Origin: Actinomycetes bacterium | GTDB lineage: Bacteria > Actinomycetota > Aquicultoria > CAJVYJ01 | Assembly: GCA_030597945.1 (NCBI GenBank) | Contig: JAUVQW010000027.1 | Coordinates: forward strand, 1 to 11,287 | Reading direction: 5' to 3' | DNA: 11,287 nucleotides | In this document: positions 5,439 to 11,287 of the stretch, piece after piece | How positions within the stretch are numbered: position 1 is the first letter of the stretch | Layout of the letters: every line of letters begins with the position of its first letter | Notes under the pieces: model-generated | Databases searched by the model: none | The model's input: only the letters and a program-made list of their open reading frames with translations | What the model was told of the DNA's origin: nothing | Made by a program: the position numbers and the translations under genes

Positions 5439-6933
5439 AGAACCTATCGATCCACGTTTGGATGATAGCACTATAGATGAGAACATACCCTGGCCTAATG
5501 TAAATAGGGACATGATAAGGGTGCTGAACACTAATACCTGGATGTATTATGGAGGTTTAGCTTTTTTTGTGACCATGGTCCTTATCTCAGCTGCTATTTT
5601 CTATAATATGACTACGAGGGGACTCGGACTTTTAGGCGAGAACAACGCGGTATTTTGGGGGCTGGATATTCCGGCATTCATCTTCTGGATCGGCCTTAGC
5701 CATGCCGGTACATTTCTTTCCGCGGTACTATTCTATGCCCGCAGTAATTGGCGCAGAAGCATTTATCGTTACGCTGAGCTTATGACTTTATTCTCTCTTC
5801 TTAATGTTTTTATGATCTTAACGATTCACCTGGGAAGGCCCTGGCGTTTTTGGTTTGGCATGCCAGTCCCTTTTAACGGAAGGTTTTTATGGCCCAGCTA
5901 TCGTTCTCCGCTAGCATGGGATCTAATAGCAATTACCACATATACGACGGGTAGCGCTTTATTTCTTTATCTGGGAATGGTGCCTGACTTTGCCGGACTA
6001 AGAGATCACGTCGGTGGCTGGCGAAATAAAGTATTTAAGGTTGCCTCTCTTGGCTGGCGTGGCACCGATAAAGAATGGAAGTTTTTAGTTCAGGCATATT
6101 CTTTGATCGGGGCGATGATCATTCCGCTTATGGCTTCTGTTCACTCTCTGGTTGCTTGGGACTTTGTAAACACGATGGTACCCGGATTTCATAATACTAT
6201 GTTTGCCCCGTTTTTTGTCGCCGGCGCTCTTTATTCCGGAATTGCCGGGGTAATAATGCTAGTAATTCCGATAAGGCGGATGTTCCATCTAGAAGATTAC
6301 ATCCGTATCAGTCATTTTGATAAACTGGGACGGCTTATGCTGCTCCTTGCTTTTGTCTGGGTATATTTCCAGTCGATCGAAGCCTGGGGAGCCTGGTATA
6401 AGCAGGATTCATTTGAGACATTCGCGTTTCTCGCGAAAGCAATCGGTCCGTGGGCGCCTTGGTACTGGTTTATGATAGCTGTTTGCGGGGTAATGCCGAT
6501 GGCGCTATTTAGCAGAAAAGTTAGGACGAACCTTCCGGTCATGCTTGGCGGCAGTATCTTAATAAATATCGGTATGTTTATTGAGAGGTTTTTGATCATC
6601 GTCCCCGGTGAGTCCATAACGCATCTTCCGTCTACCTGGAAATATTACGTGCCTACAGTTCACGAGGTGTTCATATACATAATTCTGCCGCTTTCGCTTT
6701 TTGGCACCTTATTTATGTTGTCGTTAAAAATAGTTCCCCATCTCTCCCTGTATGAGATCAAGGAGATATTAACGGTTCCGATGAGGCCGGCGGTGGAAAC
6801 GCCTGAGGCGATACCCAAAAGTAGGGCTCATGATATCAAAGCCGAGATCGAGGTAGATTCTGAGACCGAATTATTTTCAGATGTTGACGATATTATCGAC
6901 GAAAAGAAAGAGGAGGGCGAAGAGGATGGCTGA
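5419..6933 (+). CDS. actC: ActC, NrfD-type quinol-binding membrane subunit
   Basis: The 504-residue polytopic membrane protein belongs to the NrfD/PsrC family and has about ten helices. It provides a quinone site next to the ActB clusters. Landmarks of ActC are GLSHAGTFLSAVL (92-104), YRYAELMTLF (116-125), HLGRPWRFWF (137-146) and SVHSLVAWDF (240-249). The region before the first helix (1-40) is hydrophilic. The last 50 residues form a polar, acidic tail ending in DEKKEEGEEDG. The ATG has SD GAGGGAG at 5409-5415, inside the actB coding end, and the genes overlap by 20 bp, so translation is probably coupled. Length and motifs are normal for the family. Confidence 0.92.
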   Translation: MAKHTAKEPIDPRLDDSTIDENIPWPNVNRDMIRVLNTNTWMYYGGLAFFVTMVLISAAIFYNMTTRGLGLLGENNAVFWGLDIPAFIFWIGLSHAGTFLSAVLFYARSNWRRSIYRYAELMTLFSLLNVFMILTIHLGRPWRFWFGMPVPFNGRFLWPSYRSPLAWDLIAITTYTTGSALFLYLGMVPDFAGLRDHVGGWRNKVFKVASLGWRGTDKEWKFLVQAYSLIGAMIIPLMASVHSLVAWDFVNTMVPGFHNTMFAPFFVAGALYSGIAGVIMLVIPIRRMFHLEDYIRISHFDKLGRLMLLLAFVWVYFQSIEAWGAWYKQDSFETFAFLAKAIGPWAPWYWFMIAVCGVMPMALFSRKVRTNLPVMLGGSILINIGMFIERFLIIVPGESITHLPSTWKYYVPTVHEVFIYIILPLSLFGTLFMLSLKIVPHLSLYEIKEILTVPMRPAVETPEAIPKSRAHDIKAEIEVDSETELFSDVDDIIDEKKEEGEEDG

Positions 6934-7543
6934 AGATAGATCCGTATTTGCCAGATTTGAATTTGTCAACGATCTGATCCAGGCTATCTTAGATCTAAGA
7001 GATGCCGGTTTCAAAAGAGATGATATCGAGGTTTTTTCTTCCATTCCCCTTGAAGTAGAACATCTTAGTCATAGCAAAGAAGTAAATTTGAAAGAAGATG
7101 AAGCAAAAAGCCTTAACGAGGTTCTTTTTAAAGAGGGTAGAAGAGTAGGATTCTTTACTCGAATCGGAGCGGCAATAGGGATAAGTTTAGCTGTGATACT
7201 TGTGGGAATCGTTCCCATAACTTACCCGTTGCAACCGTCACAGCAGGGCGGCATGCCGATCGTGCCGTTTCCGCCGATGGGAATCCTTTCGTTCGAGACG
7301 ATGATCCTTATAGCTTTTATAGCATCGATCTTAGGGTTTGCCTGGCTTACGCGAAATGACCGTATCAAGACAAAGGTCTATGATAAGTTACTCACGGTCG
7401 ATCGGTTCGCGATCGGGCTAACTGATTTAAGCCCCGATAGGATGAAGGAAGCGACCGAAATATTCAAGCAAAACAGTACCGAAGATATTCATGAGTTTTT
7501 AGAAGATGAACCCGGAAAAACCCAACTAAGCGAGAGTGTTTAG
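6926..7543 (+). CDS. actD: ActD, small two-helix subunit of alternative complex III (DUF3341)
   Basis: The 205-residue protein starts MAEDRSVFARFEF, the normal start of DUF3341/ActD proteins. A soluble N-terminal domain (about 1-75, with the predicted alpha/beta segment FVNDLIQAILDLRDAGF) is followed by two membrane helices (about 78-100 and 119-141). A Pro-rich loop, PIVPFPPMG (111-119), joins them, and a short C-terminal domain follows. In known ACIII structures ActD packs against ActC and carries no cofactor. An in-frame ATG at 6881 would add 15 basic residues but has no SD. The ATG at 6926 has GGAGG at 6912-6916, within the actC tail codons, and overlaps the actC stop by 8 bp. The next gene begins at the base after the stop. 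Confidence 0.9.
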   Translation: MAEDRSVFARFEFVNDLIQAILDLRDAGFKRDDIEVFSSIPLEVEHLSHSKEVNLKEDEAKSLNEVLFKEGRRVGFFTRIGAAIGISLAVILVGIVPITYPLQPSQQGGMPIVPFPPMGILSFETMILIAFIASILGFAWLTRNDRIKTKVYDKLLTVDRFAIGLTDLSPDRMKEATEIFKQNSTEDIHEFLEDEPGKTQLSESV

Positions 7544-8683
7544 ATGAATTTAGATAATAAATACAAAACCGCGTCAATCGCCTTGATCGTGGTGATGGCG
7601 ATAGGAGTTCTTAGTTGGCTTGTTACTTTGGTGACTACGCCAAAATGGGGAATCATGGTCACCAATTTCATCTATTTTGTCGGTATCAGCGAATCAGCCA
7701 TTTTCATTGTCGTAATGCTTAGGACCGCAAATGCAAAGTGGGCCAAACCGTTATTTCGTTTAGGTGGGTTGATAACTTACTCGTTTATCCCGATGGCCGC
7801 CGCGATGTTTGTCGTCGTTCTTTTGGGTCAGGGAGCGTTTTTCTACTGGATAGGCGGTGAGGGATCGTCTAATCCCTGGTTGAACCCATTATTTTTTACA
7901 GTAAGAGAACTGCTATTTTTTGTATTATTCTATTATTTTGCTTATCGCATCTTCAAGATCAGTATGAATAATGACGATATCGAAGAGTCCGGAGTTGACC
8001 GCTCTCTCCTACTTAGAAATGTTCCGCTGCTCATCATATTCGTAGTTCACCAGAGCATAATAGGTTGGGATATGGCCATGACGCTATACCCTCACTTTTT
8101 AAGCACGGTTTTTACCATCCGTTTTTGGGTCACCAATGTCTACGGTGGGTTTGCTGCTATGATCTTGATCATGGCGGCTCTCAAGCGATATTTTGGTGTG
8201 AAGACTATTGAAGCCGTACACTTTTTTAATCTTGGTAATTTGCTGCTCGCTTTCTCAGTATTTTGGATCTACTTTACCTGGGCGGACTTTTTTCCATTTT
8301 GGTATGCAAATCTTCCCGAAGAAACTCCCGTCTTATATGGTGTGATGTTTAGTAAAGAGTTTAGTTCGATACACACTCTAAGATTGGCACTTGGAGCCAT
8401 CCCCTTTGTTATCCTTACCTTCAGTAAGGTGAGAAGAAACACGAGCGTACTTCAGGTACTGGCAGTTGTCATTCTTATCGGTATTTGGATCGAGAGATAT
8501 TTGATGGTCATTCCTCCACTTATAAGTGAAGAGAAGATGTCTTATTCGCCGATGATCGGAATAACAAACATTCTTTTATCTGTAGGGTTACTCGGAGGGT
8601 TTGTCTTGTCATTAATATTTGCAGCTAATCGGTATGAGAGCATCATTACTAGAGAGCCAAAACCGGAACTTGACCACCATTGA
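7544..8683 (+). CDS. actF: ActF, second NrfD-type membrane subunit
   Basis: The 379-residue protein has about ten hydrophobic segments (roughly 10-30, 36-58, 72-95, 115-137, 158-173, 187-212, 225-247, 278-293, 302-325 and 338-360). It is the shorter, pseudo-symmetric partner of ActC. The segment SIIGWDMAMTLYPHFLSTVF (171-190) matches the ActF-type pattern of Trp-Asp, Met, then a Pro-His pair before a helix. In solved ACIII structures ActC and ActF lie side by side, and ActF has been proposed to help in proton movement. The ATG directly follows the actD stop, with a purine-rich AGCGAGAG upstream. Placing actF before actE departs from the common A-B-C-D-E-F order. Confidence 0.88.
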   Translation: MNLDNKYKTASIALIVVMAIGVLSWLVTLVTTPKWGIMVTNFIYFVGISESAIFIVVMLRTANAKWAKPLFRLGGLITYSFIPMAAAMFVVVLLGQGAFFYWIGGEGSSNPWLNPLFFTVRELLFFVLFYYFAYRIFKISMNNDDIEESGVDRSLLLRNVPLLIIFVVHQSIIGWDMAMTLYPHFLSTVFTIRFWVTNVYGGFAAMILIMAALKRYFGVKTIEAVHFFNLGNLLLAFSVFWIYFTWADFFPFWYANLPEETPVLYGVMFSKEFSSIHTLRLALGAIPFVILTFSKVRRNTSVLQVLAVVILIGIWIERYLMVIPPLISEEKMSYSPMIGITNILLSVGLLGGFVLSLIFAANRYESIITREPKPELDHH

Positions 8684-8696
8684 TTTAAAGGAATAG

Positions 8697-9434
8697 ATGG
8701 AAGACAAAAGTAAAAAAGTAAATATACTACTAACCGGCATATTAACTATGGTCGTCGTCTTTGTCGTGATGGGGGCCTATGGTACTCTAGTTCATTTTAT
8801 CGACTCTACGCAGCTACATGCGGTAGATCAGCAACACACCAAGACTCAAGAGAGGCTAGCCGCTGAAAAGAGCGCCTATACGCAGACCCCGGAGAACTCA
8901 GTCTTTGGAACAGTCGAAAGTGATTATGGTGTAATAGGTTACAAATCTCCGAGACCGCAAATAAAAGAGATAGATGTTAGCACCAGGGATATTGCCGCAA
9001 AAGCAGTAAATCCGGTACCGGCGACGGTAGAATCCGTCGAAAACGGTAAAGATTTGTTTTTCTACTACTGCTCACGTTGTCACGGAAAAGACGGCGACGG
9101 TCGCGGGCTCATGGGATCTGTTCCTTCACTAAGGCGGGAGAGCAAGCAGGTAGAAGAGGATCTGGCTACCTACTTATCCGGTTATTTGGGGTACAAGCCC
9201 AAAATCAATGCAAGTCATGTCCAAGACGAAACCGTAGGTGAGATTTACTATACGTTGACTAACGGTGGCGAGGCTATTATGCCGCCCTATAAAGATGCAC
9301 TTAGTCCAAGAGATAGATGGGACGTCATCAATTACATGAAAAATGAACTGAATAGAGTCCCAATAGATGTAGAAGTGTCGGAACCAGATAAATTAACTCC
9401 GGCCGAAAAAGTAAAAAGAGAGCTTGAATCATAG
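8697..9434 (+). CDS. actE: ActE, membrane-anchored monohaem cytochrome c
   Basis: The 245-residue protein has one N-terminal membrane helix (about 9-32), a long polar linker (33-115) and a class I-type cytochrome c domain. The haem motif is C125-S-R-C128-H129. Met195 in EAIMPPYKDALS is the likely sixth ligand, and RDRWDVINYM (205-214) is the usual C-terminal helix. Its role is to carry electrons from the complex to a downstream acceptor. The two haem Cys are the only Cys, so it cannot be a lipoprotein, unlike many ActE proteins. SD AAAGGA (8687-8692) lies 4 nt before the ATG. It follows actF after 13 bp and is the last core gene of this operon. Confidence 0.88.
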   Translation: MEDKSKKVNILLTGILTMVVVFVVMGAYGTLVHFIDSTQLHAVDQQHTKTQERLAAEKSAYTQTPENSVFGTVESDYGVIGYKSPRPQIKEIDVSTRDIAAKAVNPVPATVESVENGKDLFFYYCSRCHGKDGDGRGLMGSVPSLRRESKQVEEDLATYLSGYLGYKPKINASHVQDETVGEIYYTLTNGGEAIMPPYKDALSPRDRWDVINYMKNELNRVPIDVEVSEPDKLTPAEKVKRELES

Positions 9435-9444
9435 AGGTAACTCG

Positions 9445-9486
9445 ATGATTAAATATAGACGGTTGTTTTTAGCAAAAGGGCGGTAA
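9445..9486 (+). CDS. Possible 13-residue basic peptide after actE
   Basis: ATG at 9445 opens a 13-codon frame (MIKYRRLFLAKGR) with SD AGAGGT at 9433-9438, 6 nt upstream and overlapping the actE stop codon. The spacing is ideal and would allow re-initiation after actE. It may be a real micropeptide, a relic of a lost gene, or chance. No homology can be judged at this length. Confidence 0.2.
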   Translation: MIKYRRLFLAKGR

Positions 9487-9544
9487 TCGTATTTGTAAGT
9501 AAACGGTTATAAATAGGTAGCTAGCGGTCATTTTAACACTGTTA

Positions 9545-9566
9545 CCTGTCAATATGTATTGACAGG
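9545..9566. promoter_or_regulatory. 22-bp palindrome over the -35 of the second unit, probable operator
   Basis: The left arm CCTGTCAATA (9545-9554) and right arm TATTGACAGG (9557-9566) are perfect complements around a central TG. The right arm contains the TTGACA -35 of the promoter below, so a dimeric protein bound here would compete with RNA polymerase. A 2-nt loop makes a folded hairpin less likely than a protein site. The regulator family is not recognised. No strong terminator for actE is visible in 9435-9664. Confidence 0.6.
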
Positions 9567-9588
9567 GGTCGGATGATTAAGCTATAAT
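9559..9588 (+). promoter_or_regulatory. Consensus promoter of the 9-haem cytochrome-actA unit
   Basis: Perfect TTGACA (9559-9564), an 18-bp spacer and perfect TATAAT (9583-9588). Initiation near 9595 gives a leader of about 70 nt. It is the closest to consensus of all promoters seen here, which fits a strong promoter held in check by the overlapping palindrome. Confidence 0.75.
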
Positions 9589-9664
9589 TCGCTAGGTTTC
9601 AAATTAATTTACATGAAACATCTACCTTAAGCTAAGTTAAGTCTACTAGTGATGGGATAAGAAG

Positions 9665-10747
9665 TTGCAGAAATCAAGAATATTATTTACAGGTATTATA
9701 ATTATTGCGATTTTGGCTATTACCGGTCTGGCCGGAATACTGCCCATCCCCCGTATTGCGAGAGTCTATTACTGGGATGTGGTTTTCAGTATGACCAACC
9801 CGGAGGAAAACGCAGCAACACTCAGGTCTCTTCATAAAGCAACAAAAGTAAAAAATGAGGATACCGGCGAAGATACTTTCAAATATACGAAGAGAAACAA
9901 AAATCTGGTCGACTCGGAATCAGCTAGATGTATTAGCTGCCACGGACCGATGACCGATAAGGACAAAAAAGGCAATCCCAAGCATTATATACATAATAAG
10001 ATGCTCTCAGCACCGATGCTAAGTTTTTCCTGTACCGATTGTCATAAAGACGTCGATACAAGAAAGAGAAGCCCATCCCATGTGACGATGAGGGTAGATA
10101 GAAGCCTTTGCCCTAAGTGCCACAATCCATCCAAAAAGCCTAAAGATGAAGATCTGGAACTAGGGAAAGCCTGGAAACCGCTGGGGGACGTCGATATGCC
10201 TCAGTTGATGGCGGCCCATGGAACCGATGAAGCAAGCGGTAAGGAATGGATAAAAAACCATCCAAGGGTCGGTATGGCTATTGGTATTGATAAGTGCCGA
10301 ACATGCCATATACCTGGGAGCGAGCTTGATTTCTGTCGGGATTGTCATTTAAGGGGCGGGTTTAGGCCGTCGCACCATAGAGTAGTATTTGAAGTACCGA
10401 TCAATGAGATATATCCAAAGAGCACTCGCACCACTGTCGTACAGACGCGTTGGAAAGGGTACCATTTTGTTGTCGCCAGAGAAGCTCTGGAACAATTGGG
10501 CGCGGAGATAAATGGACCGAGAAACCTGCCGATGGACAAGGTAAATAAGTTACCATGTGGAGCTTGCCACGTTCTTAAGGAATGGTGTACAAGATGTCAT
10601 ATCAGGCATAATCCGAATTGGCTGGATCCTGAGGTTGGGCACCCAGCATATGTGTCAAAATACGGAACAAAGTATTGTTTTAGATGTCACGATGTGGGAG
10701 GCGCAAAATGCCAGGTCTGCCATACTTATGCCGGTCAGTTAAAATAG
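9665..10747 (+). CDS. Membrane-anchored cytochrome c with nine predicted haems
   Basis: The 360-residue protein has an N-terminal membrane helix (about 6-26) with no clear cleavage site, so it is probably anchored on the outer face. Nine CXXCH motifs begin at 89, 123, 149, 211, 224, 298, 308, 338 and 349. It is a paralogue of the 11-haem cytochrome. Shared blocks include the haem 2-3 region ending VDRSLCPKCH, the ELDFCRDCH block at haem 5, and KEWCTRCH at haem 7. The start is TTG: an in-frame TGA at 9650 excludes upstream starts, and the only SD candidate is GATGGGA (9651-9657), which is weak. Position just before actA suggests it works with the complex, either as an added entry/exit wire or as the acceptor of ActA/ActE electrons. 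It is not a recognised standard ACIII subunit. Confidence 0.88.
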   Translation: MQKSRILFTGIIIIAILAITGLAGILPIPRIARVYYWDVVFSMTNPEENAATLRSLHKATKVKNEDTGEDTFKYTKRNKNLVDSESARCISCHGPMTDKDKKGNPKHYIHNKMLSAPMLSFSCTDCHKDVDTRKRSPSHVTMRVDRSLCPKCHNPSKKPKDEDLELGKAWKPLGDVDMPQLMAAHGTDEASGKEWIKNHPRVGMAIGIDKCRTCHIPGSELDFCRDCHLRGGFRPSHHRVVFEVPINEIYPKSTRTTVVQTRWKGYHFVVAREALEQLGAEINGPRNLPMDKVNKLPCGACHVLKEWCTRCHIRHNPNWLDPEVGHPAYVSKYGTKYCFRCHDVGGAKCQVCHTYAGQLK

Positions 10748-10764
10748 GGTGGACTGATAAATAG

Positions 10765-11286
10765 ATGCGCAAGTTCATAACGACAGCATTGGTTGTAATC
10801 GTCTTTGGAAGTATTGCTTATACTCTGGCCTATGGATTCTTGGACAAGTATATATTTATGGAAATGGCGCCAAAGCAACCGATTAATTTTAGCCATAAGA
10901 TCCATGCAGGCGATAACGAGATACCTTGTCAGCAATGTCATATTTACGCGCGAAGGTCAAGAGTTTCAGGGGTACCGAGCGTACAGCGTTGCATGGGATG
11001 CCATAAGACTGTAAGGATAGATAGTCCGGAGATCAAGAAGTTACATAGCTACTGGAATTCCGAGAAGCCGATACCGTGGATAAAAGTCCACGACGTTCCG
11101 GATTACGTATATTTTACGCATAAAAGGCATATAAAGAGAGGCCTTCGTTGCCAGGAATGCCATGGAGCGGTCGAGACCATGGACATAGTTGAGAGACAAT
11201 TTCCAATTGCTATGAGTTGGTGTCTTAACTGTCATAAATCTAAGAATCCACCTGGCCCCGCTGATTGTTGGGAATGTCATATCTAG
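10765..11286 (+). CDS. actA: ActA, pentahaem cytochrome c subunit of alternative complex III
   Basis: The 173-residue protein has an N-terminal membrane anchor (about 4-24) and five CXXCH motifs starting at 55, 76, 129, 153 and 168. The order of conserved blocks is that of ActA: QPINFSHKIHAG (38-49), RRSRVSGVPSVQRCMGCH (63-80), PIPWIKVHDVPDYVYFTHKRH (102-122), then the CQECHG and SWCLNCH haems. ActA takes electrons from the ActB clusters on the outer face. The protein ends one residue after the fifth haem, with TAG one base before the window edge, so it lacks any C-terminal extension. GGGTGG at 10747-10752 is the SD candidate, 12 nt away. It follows the 9-haem gene after 17 bp, apart from the actBCDFE core. 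A short member of the related cytochrome c3-like subunits of other NrfD complexes is the main alternative. Confidence 0.87.
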   Translation: MRKFITTALVVIVFGSIAYTLAYGFLDKYIFMEMAPKQPINFSHKIHAGDNEIPCQQCHIYARRSRVSGVPSVQRCMGCHKTVRIDSPEIKKLHSYWNSEKPIPWIKVHDVPDYVYFTHKRHIKRGLRCQECHGAVETMDIVERQFPIAMSWCLNCHKSKNPPGPADCWECHI

Positions 11287-11287
11287 A

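Noticed and set aside
6881..6925. Longer start for ActD adding 15 basic residues
   Set aside because: There is no SD, and the frame runs through the actC tail codons. The start at 6926 has GGAGG and matches the normal ActD N terminus.
9445..9580. Nine-base direct repeat GATGATTAA (9444-9452 and 9572-9580)
   Set aside because: Short, AT-rich and only two copies, so chance is likely.
1..11287. tRNA, rRNA, CRISPR array, insertion sequence or transposase
   Set aside because: None was recognised. There are no regularly spaced repeats, cloverleaf signatures or transposase frames.

Overview
The window holds most or all of an alternative complex III (ACIII, Act) gene cluster, the bacterial quinol:cytochrome c oxidoreductase. 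It is embedded between two large multihaem cytochromes c, with an unrelated small regulatory locus at the left end. The organism is a bacterium: it has consensus sigma70-type promoters, Shine-Dalgarno (SD) sites and a Tat-type signal. By eye the base composition is moderate, with frequent ATA and AGA/AGG codons. The 26 predicted haem c sites and a desulforedoxin-like protein suggest an anaerobic or microaerophilic, electron-transfer-rich lineage. A deep-branching Actinobacteriota-like groundwater or subsurface organism is one possibility, but the taxonomy cannot be fixed from this sequence.

Left region (1-1021). A leftward partial gene encodes a desulforedoxin-like protein with two Cys-Gly repeats. 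It is divergent from a rightward HxlR-family regulator gene. The two predicted promoters share one -35 region and are mirror images. Inverted repeats overlap the leftward promoter, so the HxlR protein probably controls its neighbour. A rho-independent terminator closes hxlR, and about 210 bp of AT-rich DNA without a gene follows.

Middle region (1022-9434). A leftward gene for a cytochrome with 11 predicted haems diverges from a five-gene rightward operon, actB-actC-actD-actF-actE. The operon is tightly packed: B/C and C/D overlap, D/F abut, and F/E are 13 bp apart. ActB is the Fe-S/molybdopterin-fold subunit, ActC and ActF are NrfD-type quinone-site membrane subunits, ActD is the small two-helix subunit, and ActE is a monohaem cytochrome c. 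The promoters of the 11-haem gene and of actB are exact mirror images sharing one -10 element.

Right region (9435-11287). A 230-bp gap carries a tiny SD-led ORF, a near-perfect palindrome and a consensus promoter. It leads to a second unit: a 9-haem cytochrome paralogous to the 11-haem one, then the pentahaem ActA, which ends at the window edge.

Working model (inference). Quinol is oxidised at ActC and possibly ActF. Electrons pass through the ActB Fe-S clusters to ActA and ActE, and then to one or both large cytochromes rather than to a co-encoded haem-copper oxidase, since none is visible here. Two features set this cluster apart from the textbook ACIII: ActB keeps an N-terminal Cys motif for an extra [4Fe-4S] cluster, and two paralogous multihaem cytochromes flank the core, one with two CX3CH haem motifs.
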